Assembly (NCBI GenBank): GCA_009733575.1
Contig: ML769385.1
Location: forward strand, 18,329-82,328
Source of the DNA: Gymnopus androsaceus JB14
Taxonomy: Eukaryota; Basidiomycota; Agaricomycetes; Agaricales; Omphalotaceae
DNA: 64,000 nucleotides
Reading direction: 5' to 3'
Shown: piece after piece, positions 34,500 through 48,744 of the stretch
How positions within the stretch are numbered: position 1 is the first letter of the stretch
Layout of the letters: every line of letters begins with the position of its first letter
Made by a program: the position numbers and the translations under genes
The notes under the pieces: model-generated
Database searches by the model: none
Seen by the model: the letters and a program-made list of their open reading frames with translations, nothing else
What the model was told of the DNA's origin: nothing

Positions 34500-36285
34500 C
34501 TATAAAACCTCCACATTCATTCCATCCTCTTTGAACTCCTTCAAACATGTCTGCAGATCCTCGAATATTCCTTCCCTATCTTCACCTAGACATCGAGTGG
34601 AAATTTTTTGCAAACAAACACAGACTTCATTAGTCATATCGTCTGAACAGTTGTCCATGGTGAGCAATGAAGGCCTCCATCTCGAGCGCACGAGCTCGAG
34701 CAACATCATGGTGCAAGGCCGAGTCACCAGACAAAGGTCTTTCAGCGCGGGAGTAGGCACCGTCCCTTGGCAGGAACTTCCTCGTCATTATCCGCATCCC
34801 ACTTTAGCCTCACCACCATAATCTCCCCTGTCATCCGAGCTGCTAGGTGCAACCAAGGATTTAAGAACCAGAGAAACATCCGGTCTACCAGTGGTGTGTG
34901 GTTCTTGGGGTTCTTCGACTTCCAGAGTTGTGACCAAGGGTACGCAGAGGAAGAGGCGAAGGAGTTCATTAGAAGTCAATGGAATGAAGTGCATGCTAAG
35001 GTGGGTTAACCGGCTAGGGCTTCGTTCAAGCATTGAGCACAACGATGCAATATGATACGTTTCGCACTGGCTCCCCGGATCCGATAATACAAGATGGGCA
35101 AGTTTTGGAAAGGTTATACAGTCGAAGAGACAGGGTGGACCATCGGGTTCGATATCCGTATATTTCATTATGAACTTGAGCACATTGCAGCTGGTAGTCG
35201 GCACAGTGAGCACTCCCCCCAGCCGCTCTACAACATGCTTTACCTCGAGAACCTGAATGTCCGGACAATGGAGAATGACATGAGATATCTCATTGGGAAA
35301 GAGATACTCCAAATTGAGATAGGTGATTGTTGGTCGAGGATACTTCAGGTCGAGAGGTACCCCATTCAGTGTTAAAGATTGAAGAACTGGACAATCCACG
35401 GAAAAGGATGATAATTGATCATCAAATGAAGAGCGAAGTTCGAGAGACACCAAAACAGGAAGATGTTGTTTGCCGTTAATCAATGGTAGTAAAACGCTAT
35501 CGACCATAAATGATTCCTGGGCAGCAATTCGAACATGACGCCAGCGACTGGAGTTTTCGATGGCAATCAAGGAAGAAAACGAGTCGTCGTTGGGTAATTT
35601 GGAGGGAATAGTATCGTCAAATCTAAAGTCAATTGGATGTAAACGCGAGCGTTCAAGGAAGAGTTTGAACAGAGAGGGATTGGAGGGGTTATCCAGTGCT
35701 TTAGACCCAAAAGAAGACCATAACACGGGCATCGAAGTCACCAAATTATACCATCTGATGCATACTCCACTGACTGCCAGAGTCGGGAGTTGCTTTTCGG
35801 CTTTAGATATGATACAGTTAACACCTATATCACCACAACAGATGTATTTGAAGATTTCGCCTAAAAGTTCCAAGGGGAGCTTGTGGATCGGAGACATTAT
35901 CGATCGAACGCCTGCCACATACGCCTCAACACGGTCTTGTTGCCACTCTAGTTCCCTCAACAAGCTCTGTAATCGACGAAGCTCCAACTGACAGCGGTCC
36001 ATGTCTCTCTGCGCGTCATCTAATAGCTTGGAATAGAATGCCCGTTCCGGCTCATCAGGAGAGTATCCTGAGCGCACACGACGTATAGTTTCGTCGTATT
36101 TGAGCTGCTGCAAGTCGAATTGGAACGAATCGCCGCACTTGGCGCACAGATCTAAGCGCGTACAAAGAAGCTTTTTGGGCCAAAGATATTGGGCAACTGA
36201 TCTTCTGTAGAGGTTTTCTGTACAAAGGTTAGCAACGACAAAGTGTAAGGTTATCGCTCAGAATCATACCGTCGAGGCCAGCCAT
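34500..36285 (-). pseudogene. CxxC/F-box protein, copy 2, frameshifted near the C-terminus
   Basis: Exon 1 is 16 bases from the ATG 36283-36285 (MAGLD), followed by an intron and ENLYRRSVAQYLWPKKLL, LCAKCGDSF, LQQLKYDETIRRV, a coiled coil, and the F-box SPIHKLPLELLGEIFKYICC with SGVCIRWYNLVTSMPVLW. The frame is open to SDDRGDYGGEAKVGCG, then stops. Compared with copy 3, an extra A near 34,797 (GTGGGATGCGG versus GTGGGTGCGG) shifts the frame into TAA. A missing base near 34,762 (CCGCGCTGAAAG versus CCGCACCTGAAAG) would shift it back. The last 85 codons, including CLQKISTRCLG, remain readable down to 34,500. The protein would be truncated by about 95 residues. Likely recent loss of function. 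Confidence 0.78.
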
Positions 36286-36604
36286 TTTGTCTCCCGTAGT
36301 CAGACTCAATATAAGTTGTGACGTTGAAATAGTACAACTTTGATATAGAGCAAGTTCAAGCTGAGAGAGACAATGGGCGCTAAATAAATAAATGATACCG
36401 CGGAGCAGGCGATCTTATCTTATCTTTCGTTCAATAATCCTCTGCGAGAGATTTCAGCTAGATCTCACTCTACTCCTAGTAAATGCCATTGGGTCGACAA
36501 AAAACTCCGAATCAGCAAAACCTGGGTGATTTCAAAGATACTAGCTTTTCCTTCAAGTCCACTGGTCCCAGCAAAACGTGCGCCAATTAGCGAAGAGGAA
36601 AATA
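36286..36604. other. Spacer between F-box copy 2 and OYE copy 2
   Basis: Contains the F-box copy 2 promoter and the OYE copy 2 3' flank. The parts CTAGCTTTTCCTTCAAGTCCACTGG...GTGCGCCAATTAGCGAAGA also occur 3' of the other OYE copies (32,868 and 41,370), so they belong to the amplified unit. Confidence 0.6.
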
Positions 36605-37941
<1,337 letters not shown>

Positions 37942-39159
37942 GCTTTTATAGTCTACGATTACCGACCCCTGCCTCCCCTGCCTAGATTTAAGATTACTCC
38001 TCGAGGCTGGTCAGACAAATAGAGATTATTCCACGAAACTCATGCCCGACAAAGCGATTACTAATGCAAGTTGGTTTTGGTAAATCCCGGTTTTCGGTAA
38101 TTACTACAAATCTCCCATACTTATCGTACAGATTCTTGGACAAATTATAGAGTAAATCGCGCTCCATATTTTTCCCCTGTCACTATCGGTTCTGCTGTAT
38201 AGTACCTCTCAAGAGCAACTCCGAAGCAACTCGAGATTGTTTTTGCTTAGTAGCACCTTAAGTAACTGTAACATTCCTTGTACATTGTATTGCATACTCT
38301 TTGAATAAATCATTCCTCTTCTTTTCACTGCCTGTATTCAACTGAAATCGAAAAAAAATTCGAAGAGATTAACGTACTCAGCGCTCGGACGAAGGTCAAA
38401 AATGGACAAAAAAATGGCTCCGAACTTAGCCGCGCAAAAGCGGCGCGCCTCCAGTGTGAGCGCTTGACGCCAACTTGACCGTATCTATTACTCTCGCCTG
38501 ACTTTCCCAATACTGCTCGTCTTTTCGCTCCATGATCCATATGGTGAGATTAAACACGGAAGAAGTTCGTTCTTTGGTAGCTGATTGCCTGTAACTTTCT
38601 AATTGTCTTTGAAGCTAGATAATAGGAAGGAAAACAACGTCAGCGAAGAAGAAAGCTGCAGTCAAGAAGAGGAACGGGATTTATCCATGTGGAATAAATG
38701 TCAGGTGCACCAAGCAGTTTGCTAGAGAAGCAGGATCTGAAGAGGCACCCGAAGACCGCCAATTAGCATGCTATAGTTGGATTGTGAGTTATACTATTTT
38801 GTACAATATTCGGCGCCGGCACTGGCCCGCTCGAAATAAATAAGTAAATGATTTTTTGGGAATCTTATCTTTCGTTCCTTCTCAGCAGAGCCCCTGAGAG
38901 AGATTTCGACTACATCTTGTCCACCCCTCCCAGTCAATGAGTTAATGCCATTTGGCCCTTGACAAAGAACTTTGTTTTTTCTTGAATCCAGAAACCAGAT
39001 ATTCCAAATCCAAGGACAGAATTTGGGAGCTAATGCTCATGCTGGGAGGTCTTCTTCGCGACGATCTCAAAGTTGTCAGGCTACATAAGGCGTTGATGAG
39101 AAATCGCTATTGAATAGATATGCATTTTCGATCGACATACTGTACTCTTAAGATAAACT
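37942..39159. other. Spacer with small coding-like piece
   Basis: No complete gene. Plus-strand text at about 38,640-38,800 (KKKAAVKKRNGIYPCGINVR) is coding-like and basic, followed by Cys and His, but has no start or partner exons I could place. The left part (38,000-38,120) is the OYE upstream region shared with copy 1 (34,270-34,440). The part near 38,860-38,990 resembles the F-box/OYE spacer near 36,400-36,500. Confidence 0.4.
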
Positions 39160-39257
39160 TAGCTTGATGACCCGCCCTCTATGAGGTTGGTGAAAGTATA
39201 GAACTATGAGGATTCTAGACTTTATGTCGACAGCCTCTAGAGGACGGGTTACCAAGC
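39160..39257. mobile_element. 98-bp TIR element at the F-box copy 3 stop codon
   Basis: Ends are inverted: TAGCTTGATGACCCGCCCTC at the left, and the right end read backwards is AGCTTGGTAACCCGTCCTC. It is flanked by an 11-base direct repeat TAAGATAAACT (39149-39159 and 39258-39268), a target-site duplication of the length made by Mutator-type transposases. No coding capacity. The stop codon of the F-box gene (minus-strand TAG, plus 39257-39259) uses one base of the element. Confidence 0.75.
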
Positions 39258-41070
39258 TAAGATAAACTAACCTCCACACTCATTCCGTCCTCTTTGAACT
39301 CCTTCAAACATTCCTGCAGATCCTTGAGCATTCCTTCCCCAACTTCACCTAGACATCGAATGGAAATTCTTTGCAAACAAACACAGACCTCATTAGCAAT
39401 AGTGTCCCTGATCCCTGAAGAATCGTCCATGGTGAGCAATGAAGGCCTCCATCGCGAGCGCACGAGTCTGAGCAACATCATGGTGCAAGGTCGAATCACC
39501 AGACGAAGATCTTTCAGGTGCGGAAGTAGGCACCGTCCATTGGTAGCAACTTCCTCGTCATTATCCGCACCCACTTCAGCCTTACCACCATGATCTCCTT
39601 TGTCATCCGAGCTGTGATCTCCCTTGTCATCCGAGCTGCTAGGTGCAACCAAGGATTTAAGAACCAAAGGAATATCTGGTCCATCGGTGTGTAGTTCTTG
39701 GGGCTCTTCAACTTCCAGAGTTGTGACCAGGGGTACACAGAGGAACAGGCGAAGCAGTTCATCAGAAGTCAATGGAATGAAGTGAATGCTAAGATGAGTC
39801 AACCGGCTAGGGCCTCGTTCAAGCATTGAGCACAACGATACAATATGATACGTTTCGCATTGGCTCTCCGGACCCGATAATACAAGATGGGCAAGTTTTG
39901 GAAAGTTTATACAGTCGAAGAGACGGGGTGGACCAGCGGGATCGGTATTCCCATATTCCATTATGAACTTTAGCGTATTGCAGGTGGTAGTCGGCGCATC
40001 TTCGAGGTTATCTACAATGTGCTTCACCTCGAGAACCTGAACGTTCGGGCAATGGAGAATGACTCGAGATATCTCATTGGGAAACACACACTCCAAATTG
40101 AGATAGGTGATTGCTGGTCGAGGGTACCTTAGTTCGAAGGGCAGCCCATTCAGTGTTAAAGATTGAAGAGCCGGACAATCCAAGGAAAACGATGGTGATT
40201 CCGAGTCCCCCTCAAATAAAGAGCGAAGATCCAGAGACACCAATGCAGGGAGATGTTGTTTGCCGTCAATCAATGGTATTAAAATGTTATCGACCATAAA
40301 TGATTCCTGGGCAGCAATTTGAACATGACGCCAGCGACTGGAGTTTTCGGTGGCGGTCAAGAAGGAAAAAGAGTGTTTGGGTGATCCAAAGGAAAGATTG
40401 TCAATTTTGAAGTCAACTGGATGTAAACGTGAGCGTTCAAGGAAGACTTTGAACAGAGATGGAGTGGAGGGGTTGTCGAGTGCTTTAGACCCAAAAGAAG
40501 ACCATAGCGCGGGTATCGAAGTCACCAAAGTATACCATCTGATGCATACTCCACTAACTGCCAGAGTTGGGAGTTGCTTTTCGGCTTTGGATATGATGTA
40601 GTTAATGCCTGTGTCACCACAACAGATGTATTTGAAGATTTCGCCCAAAAGTTCCAAGGGGAGCTTTTGGATCGGGGAAATCATTGAGCCAACGCTTGCA
40701 ACATACACCCTAAGAAGGTCTCGTTGCGCCTCTAGTTCCCTCGACAAGCTCTGTAATCGACAAAGCTCCGACTGACAGCGGTCCATGTCCTTCTGCGCGT
40801 CATCTAATAGCTTGGAATAGACTGCTCGTTCCGGCCCATTGGGAGAGTATCCTGAGCGCACACGACGTATAGCTTCGTCGTATTTGAGCTCCTGCAAGTC
40901 AAACTGGAGTGAATTGCCACATTCGGCGCACAATTCTAGACGCGACAAAAGTGGCTTTTTGGACCAGATATACTGGCCAACTGATGTTCTGTAGAAGTAT
41001 TCTGTACAAAAGATGAGCAAGGACACAGTGTAAGATTACCGCTCAGAATCATACCGTCGAGGCTAGCCAT
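39257..41070 (-). CDS. CxxC/F-box protein, copy 3 (intact)
   Basis: Exon 1 is 41070-41055 (MASLD, GT donor); exon 2 is 41001-39257. The product is about 585 residues: EYFYRTSVGQYIWSKKPLL, then LELCAECGNSLQFDLQELK (a CxxCG motif that could bind zinc), and a coiled coil (ELCRLQSLSRELEAQRDLLR). The F-box follows: SPIQKLPLELLGEIFKYICC and SGVCIRWYTLVTSIPALW. Then come a leucine-rich repeat-like body with ALQSLTLNG, ITYLNLECVF and LTHLSIHFIPL, an acidic insert with a tandem SSDDKGDH repeat, and a C-terminus ending EDGMSVEVSLS. It is the most complete member of its family here. SCF ubiquitin-ligase substrate recognition is inferred from the F-box; the N-terminal Cys motif is a family-specific addition. 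A small transposon abuts the stop. Confidence 0.85.
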
Positions 41071-41428
41071 CGCAAGTTGGGACTGAGAGAGACAAGGCTG
41101 GGCGCTTAAATAAATGATCGATCTCCAGGAGGTTCTATCCAAGTTCTATCTTATCTCTTTCCTTTACGTATCGAAAACAGTAACGGCGATCCTCTGAGAG
41201 AGATTTCTCAGTCTACCTCTCCTAGTCAATGTCATTAGGTCGACATAAAACTCCGAATCGGCAAAACCTGGGTGATCTCCAGAGTTTCTGCCGTTGCTCC
41301 AGAGACGCTCCAAATGCGGTTTTCTCTGGAAAAATCAGATGCATTGGTGAAGCCGTGCAAAGATACTAGCTTTCCTTCAAGTCCACTGATCCCAGCAAAA
41401 CGTTCGCCAATTAGCGAAGAGGAAAATA
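41071..41428. other. Spacer between F-box copy 3 and OYE copy 3
   Basis: Promoter of F-box copy 3 and 3' flank of OYE copy 3. TCAATGYCATTRGGTCGACA and CCGAATCRGCAAAACCTGGG also occur at 36,481-36,530, marking the repeat unit. Confidence 0.55.
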
Positions 41429-42738
<1,310 letters not shown>

Positions 42739-43663
42739 GGTGGTTACTGGTGAAGTACTTGCCAATTGTGAGCTGCTTTTATAGTCTCTAATTCCCGAGA
42801 CTCATGGCAGACGGATATCCCGATGAACAGAATTTCCAAAGTTTTTACCGCTTGGTTCGGTATTTATCAAGGATATTATCCTGGTCAAGGTGTAATAAAA
42901 GGATTCGCATCACCCTAGGCTTTCCATCTTGACTCTTTTATCATTTCACTTTTCGATGGAAGTCTTCAAGGGCCAGCTTTCGACTCTCTGCCAACAGATA
43001 GCTAAGAACATCTACAAGATGGCCCTAAGAGCGATCACTCAGTTCCACTATTTTTTGCATCCGACATAGCCATAAATGATGAAGGACGAAGTTGAGCGAT
43101 CTGCCTTCATGGATGAATTTGAGATAGCCAGATAGCTCGGTACTTTGAAAGAAAACAACAGAAACATACGAAGGAAGAATTTCGGAAGCTGAAAAGGGCC
43201 CACAATGGTAGACAATGGAAAGCGCGTATTTTTCGCGTTTGAAGAGAGCTGAGCTTACATTAGAGCACTTCGGTGGCACAAGTGGCTGAACTGAAGTACT
43301 AGAACCCATCCATTATCACCAAAGTGAAGAATGGAAGATATACCGCAATTCAGCTGCTACTCGGAAAGTGCTATTTACTCTCGGATAAACACGGTCTCTC
43401 CTGGAACTAAGAACGGATAACTTAAGCAACCTTTACCTTTCCTGGAAACGCAAGGCGAAGAAGCAAGAAGGAAGGAGAACTTCAACTTGAAGTTGAAGGA
43501 AGCACTGCACACGACAAACGACAAGGGCGGAACGGACCGGTTCCGCTTTGTTCCGAACCCGTTTAAAGAGCAAAAATTTTGCCGAACCTTGTTTCTCCAG
43601 TACCTTTACGGTCCATTTCCAAAACTCCCCACTCACTTTTCCTCTTCCTTTTCTCCCTCAAAA
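42739..43663. other. Intergenic 5' of ADP/ATP translocase
   Basis: No gene was recognised. A minus-strand frame at 43,025-43,309 has no features. The last 150 bases before the ATG at 43664 are pyrimidine-rich (TTTCCTCTTCCTTTTCTCCC), as expected of a strongly expressed fungal promoter or leader. Confidence 0.45.
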
Positions 43664-45051
43664 ATGGCTACAGTTAAGAAGGGAAAGACTCCTCAAGACT
43701 TCGCCATTGATTTTATGTGAGTTCTCTTCTTTTTAATAACTCTGTTACTGAACGTTGGTTTGCGCTGCAGGATGGGCGGAGTGTCTGCTGTGAGTTTCTC
43801 TTCTTTTCTCCAGTTATGTTTCTGAACGCTCCTCTTCTCTATAGGCTGTCTCGAAGACCGCTGCGGCTCCTATTGAACGTATCAAGCTTTTGATTCAGAA
43901 CCAGGATGAGATGGTACGTCTTGCTGGCGAAACCAACAAGTATTTGTACTAATAATTCTCTTGCAGATCAAGCAAGGTCGTCTGTCGCACCCCTACAAGG
44001 TAATGGCGTCTCTACATTCAATGGAAGCTTTTCGTCTAACGTCGGCGCTCGAAGGGTATTGGTGATGCGTTCAAGCGTACCATGGCTGATGAGGGTGCAC
44101 TCGCTCTATGGAGAGGTAACACCGCCAACGTAATTCGATACTTCCCAACTCAGGCCTTGAACTTTGCCTTCAGTGCGTCCTTTCTTCCCTTTTAAACATT
44201 TCATTTTCATTTACAACTGTCCATTACAGAGGACTACTTCAAGTCTCTCTTCGGTTTCAAGAAGAACGAAGGCTACTGGACATGGTTTGCTGGTAACATT
44301 GCTTCCGGTGCTGGTGCTGGTGCATCTTCCCTCTTATTCGTCTACTCGCTCGACTACGCCCGTACTCGTCTTGCCAACGACGCCAAGTCTGCGAAGGGTG
44401 GAGGGGAACGTCAGTTCAATGGTCTCGTCGACGTCTACCGCAAAACCCTCGCGACTGACGGTCTTGCCGGTCTCTACCGTGGATTCGTTCCCTCTGTTGT
44501 TGGTATCATTGTCTACCGTGGTCTCTACTTTGGTCTTTTCGACTCTCTTAGTGAGTATTGCGTTGTTTTTGTTACCAATGCCGTTTTTCTGACTAACGGT
44601 TTCTCAGAGCCCGTTGTTCTCGTCGGTCCCCTCGAAGGTTCTTTCCTCGCTGCCTTTGGTCTCGGATGGCTTGTTACCAACGCTGCTGGACTTGCCTCTT
44701 ACCCTCTCGATACTATCCGTCGTCGTATGATGATGACCTCTGGTACCGGCCAAAAGTACTCTTCCATGTTTGACGCCGGACGACAGATCGTTGCCAAGGA
44801 GGGTACTCGTTCGCTTTTCAAGGGTGCTGGTGCCAACATTCTCCGTGCTGTTGCTGGTAAGTTCCTTTTTTCTTACTGTCATTGTTGTTCAGTATCTGAC
44901 CTGTTTCTCACCACTAGGTGCTGGTGTTCTTTCCTTGTACGACAAGGCCCAGGAGCTCATGTTCGGCAAGGTCTACTCTGGTGGTATGTTCTTTGTCCGC
45001 TTTGCGTTCTCACTACATCCGCTTACATGCATCTCTTTAGGATCTGGTTAA
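43664..45051 (+). CDS. Mitochondrial ADP/ATP translocase
   Basis: Exchanges cytosolic ADP for matrix ATP across the inner mitochondrial membrane (mitochondrial carrier family). From the ATG 43664 ([20 protein letters not shown]) about eight exons join in frame: [20 protein letters not shown], with carrier motif PxE/DxxK-like; [73 protein letters not shown], the second carrier repeat; [20 protein letters not shown]; and [16 protein letters not shown], which contains the RRRMMM signature unique to ADP/ATP carriers. It ends VYSGGSG at 45049-45051 after a last intron of about 56 bases. Three tandem repeats, about 310 residues, no breaks; a conserved housekeeping gene. The window shows no second copy. 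Confidence 0.95.
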
Positions 45052-45863
45052 ACTTAAAATTGACGTTAGTCTTACTAGCACTGCGATGCTGGTGCTTGGG
45101 TTGGGTTTGGGTTTTGTTGGCGGAGGTGACTAAAATAATAGACCTTATAGATAGATTTATCCAGGTGTGGGTGTGTGGCCTTTCTCTTCCTCCTCCGAGT
45201 CCAAGTCCATGGTTATGGTTATACCGTTTGGGTTACCGGTTGCGGTTATATATCTTTACTTTACTACTAGCCTTATATTTGACCAGAATTGGAGGAATAA
45301 AAAATTTAGACAACCCAATTGTTCGTGTGATTGGCTTAGATCTCGGTGAACACTCAGTTATTGTTGTCGTGTTTATGTGTACATATGCTGATATGCTTTG
45401 CTATCAGTGCTGTCAGTTAACTACGTAAGCTCGGAATGGCGGCACATCGCATCGATGTTGCGGTTCTGAACCAAGCTACTGAAACGCATCATGGCATCAG
45501 GTCGTAGTATAGTACTATCGCATTGCGCGTCGCTACGCACGGACTTTCATCCAGATCCACAGCCTGCTCATAGCAAATCGTTCATGAGACCTGTCAGATC
45601 ACCACTGGATATCGTAGACATACGTTGTTGTTTTCGATCTTTCTCTTCCTCGAGCTCGAGGGTCAGCTCATACTGATACACAGTGAGTAGAGAATATTAT
45701 CTTGATTTTGTCGTAACCATAACTGAAATCAGGCATGTACATAATAGAAACTTATCTATAAATGCGACTCTCATATCCACCTCACCTGCTAACCTTCGCA
45801 GTGATAGCGGGCCTTGGAACAGTTAATCCCTCCTGTCTGGAGCCATGGCGCTGAACCAACTCA
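45052..45863. other. Intergenic, translocase 3' flank
   Basis: GT-rich sequence (GGGTTGGGTTTGGGTTTTG near 45,100) follows the translocase stop. No gene is seen. Short minus- and plus-strand frames have no family resemblance. Confidence 0.4.
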
Positions 45864-46538
45864 GATAAATCCGCATCTTTTCTGTCTTCCGCAAACAGCG
45901 ATACACTTCCACCAGGAGCATTCATAGTCCCAGGTCTTATCTCCGCAGTGGATTTTGCCCAGTATCTTGAGGATCATGAAGAGGTAGTCGTCACTCAACT
46001 TCTTGTATTCGACTCCAGCATCTGGGATACGGAAAACAATTACGGGTTCTTGGGTACGTCCAAGTACCACCCCATACCCACTAGTTACTTTGATTGGGAC
46101 CCATCGCCGCGATGCGACGACATGGATATCCCAGACAAAGAGGCTGAAATGGTCGCTCACAACACGAAACTGTGGAGGAAGCAGCAGCGGATTCTGAATC
46201 GCACACAATCATCTCTGGAAACGTGCGCGTATCTTCTATATATCGAAGATCATCCCATGCAATCTAGCAGAACTGGATGTGCCACTGAACTAATCGGTAT
46301 ATTCAGTCATGACTTTCCACGACTGAGGGGCTTGACGGTCACAGCGAATAGCATCTGGAGACCAACACAGCGGGCGGGGCAAACGGGTTTTCGAATCAGA
46401 GGAAAGTATTTGGGAGCTCCCACAGTTGGACAGTGTCACACATCTACATGTAATTGGAACAATACCGACCAAGTATCATCAGCTTTCCTTTTACCGCAGT
46501 CAGTTCCCGAATCTTACGCATATCCGGACCACTGGTAA
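45864..46538 (+). pseudogene. Unassigned degraded ORF 1
   Basis: An open frame without ATG, from about 45,855 to 46,538, reading DKSASFLSSANSDTLPPGAF, IVPGLISAVDFAQYLEDHEE, WDPSPRCDDMDIPDKEAEMV, then a hydrophilic tail. No domain was recognised. The lack of a start and the immediate neighbourhood of a second startless frame suggest a decayed gene, possibly of the many F-box-like families (DFAQYLEDHEEVVVTQLLVF looks like an LRR/F-box C-terminal segment), but this is weak. Confidence 0.35.
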
Positions 46539-46695
46539 TATACAGCTAGCTGGCGAGTTCTATCCTAGATATGTCGAGCCACCAGGGCTCTGAGAAAGAA
46601 TGTTGCAGGGAACCAACCTAATAGAGAAGTGGAGGTATGTGCTTGCTACTGTATAGGACTATGCTGTATCCCGTTGACGACGTTTTTCAAGTCCC

Positions 46696-47139
46696 TTGCC
46701 AAAAAATCTCACCTTGATAATCCAGCCAGAATTCTCACCCAGTCTTGACGATAATAGTGGTGATTGCGGGACACCTTTTTTGATGTACAATAAGAAGCTG
46801 GAAAGATCGGACTCGATGCAGGAGCAAGATGTCTATCTGAGTTGGCCAATCCGGAATGACTGGTTAGAATATAAATCCGGTGGTGTGTTTCCGCTACACA
46901 GAGCAATCTCTAACTTCAAAGAGCGTTTTTCTGGAGGATCCGGAGAATGGAAAGTTGAGAGGAGCTTAAGAGGGAGACACCTCGAGAGTGATGGTAGTAA
47001 TTTGTCTGGCGAAGTTGATCCCCAAACACTAAGAGGTGAGCACGTCAGTTTACCTAGTGCTATCAATATCCCAACAGATTTTACAGATTTTCACTCATCC
47101 ATCAAGAGTGAAGAAGATGTGAATAAAGTTCTATCGTGA
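46696..47139 (+). other. Unassigned ORF 2
   Basis: A 147-codon frame that opens with TTG, not ATG, at 46,696. It is hydrophilic, with no recognisable motif. It could be a 3' exon of the preceding fragment (a GT/AG pair near 46,635-46,691 is possible). Confidence 0.3.
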
Positions 47140-47321
47140 TAACACAGCGTTGTTGAGAACGTTGTTGTAGGGAGAATACAGGAGTAATTGTACGCGTTGT
47201 ACTAATCTGACTCATAAATCCTTCACCCCGAACTATATGAACTAGAACCAGACGAAGTACTATACACACATCCATATTGTCAGTGTATCAGTGTATAGCA
47301 AGTCTGCCGATGGGAGACTGT

Positions 47322-47894
47322 TTACTCTGACTGACACAAAAAGCTGGTGATCCTATCGTTCCATGGGTCATCAGTGCCCAACCCCCCAGTTGCATCTCCG
47401 GGGAGTAAAACGCCCATTCAGGCGCCGAGCCACAATTGTTCTGGCTATATGCTTTAAAATTTGAGAAATATCAGCAGCGATATCCTCACCATAATTTTGT
47501 CGGACAAACTCACCATAGCATACAGCACCGGAATCTGGTCCAAAGCTGGAGATTGTATCGTACCACGGCGACGTAAGGCTAATGCAAGCATCGAGGGCTT
47601 GCACGGCATAACCGCATTCCCCGCCCCAGTTGATGTCAGTGCAGATGTAAACACCGCCGGGGGTGCGTTTCTAATTATATAGACGAGTACCAATGGTGAG
47701 TGGTTATATTCATAAGCACTAGAAGTGCTTACCTCGAGAGCACCCGTCACATTCGTAGGAGTACCAATAGAGAGGGCATCAAGAACAGTGCCATTCCACC
47801 CAACAGCAGTCTTCCAGTCACGGTCTTCAACTGGAGATGCAGCAGCTCTGAGAGTCATTGCGAAAAGTATAGCAAATGAAGCGGTCAGTTTCAT
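47322..47894 (-). CDS. Small secreted beta/gamma-crystallin-like protein
   Basis: From the ATG 47892-47894 the product begins MKLTASFAILFAMTLRAAAS, a clear signal peptide, then PVEDRDWKTAVGWNG and TPTNVTGALE. After an intron (about 47,733-47,671) it reads GGVYICTDINWGGECGYAVQ, LDACISLTSPWYDTISSFGP and DSGAVCYG, the spaced Cys and SFGPD pattern of fungal small secreted proteins with a crystallin-like fold. A second intron (GTTTGT...CATATAG) leads to NNCGSAPEWAFYSP. The expected continuation GDATGGLGTDDPWNDRITSF, LCQSE and stop at 47322 is present but one base out of frame near 47,397 (CCCCGG). Either a one-base deletion alters the C-terminus or the read is one C short. The protein would be extracellular; its role is unknown. 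Confidence 0.7.
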
Positions 47895-48093
47895 GATTGT
47901 TAAAGCGGTAGAAGTCGACGGTAAGACTTGTCTGGTTTTTGGGGTCACAAGTCGATTCGTACTTATAGGAAACACCTCCCGGGTTGAACGTATTATTTGT
48001 TTATCTCGGCCACTGGCGGTCTTGACGAAATGGCATAGAAGATTGCATGTTTGCGCGGGTCTCTCCATTCAATACACCCATTTGAGCTTGTGT

Positions 48094-48280
48094 TAGACGT
48101 ATAAGTGTTCTAAACCTCAGATTGGACATGAATAAGGTGTCAGAAAGACTCTGTTAAGTAGCTGTCAGACGTATAAGTATTCTAAACTATAAAGGAGTAA
48201 TTAGTATGTCGAAACAGGGAATAAATAATAAGTAACTTACCCTCAGATTGGACATGAATCAGGTGTCAGAAAGACTGAGG
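48094..48280. repeat. Direct repeat, two units
   Basis: CCTCAGATTGGACATGAATM and AGGTGTCAGAAAGACT occur at 48,115-48,150 and again at 48,241-48,277. AGACGTATAAGTRTTCTAAAC occurs at 48,094 and 48,167. It looks like a tandem duplication of about 75-125 bases with internal change. Non-coding, upstream of the secreted-protein gene. Confidence 0.75.
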
Positions 48281-48504
48281 GCAACTGAGTAACGAGTCCA
48301 ATATATATATGTAAATTGCACCAGCTAAAGATTGAGAATGCTAATGTAGCCAGAACTCTGAAGAAGTAAACAATGTCCGAATATATGTAGGAATCCCCGG
48401 GCAAGGCTCACTTTCGAGAATCTACGCTTTGACCTCATTCAACGGCTTGGAACTGTGCTTGAAACGGAGATAGAAAGAAGCCGTGAAGTATGCATGGTCC
48501 TAGA

Positions 48505-48600
48505 CCTAAAGACTGCCTGAAGGATGTCGTATAATTACTAGAATCCTCGTCTAGAGTTTATTCGACGTCCTCTAGAAGGCAGGTACCGAGCTACTCGGGC
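48505..48600. mobile_element. Degenerate relative of the 98-bp TIR element
   Basis: The right part CCTCTAGAAGGCAGGTACCGAGCT resembles the right end of the element at 39,160-39,257 (CCTCTAGAGGACGGGTTACCAAGCT). The left part ACTGCCTGAAGGATGTCG is its imperfect inverted partner, and the centre TACTAGAATCCTCGTCTAGAG matches the centre of the other element read in reverse. The target duplication is no longer clear. Confidence 0.5.
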
Positions 48601-48744
48601 CCAAGATGTGCGTGCGAACCTTTTACCTTTGCTGCACTATATCTGAATACAACGCGTACGCACAAGCAGGAGATATCAGCAGATACTGGGTGGTAATTCA
48701 GTCAATGAAGGAATAAAGATGATCGATTCCATGCTAGAAACTCT

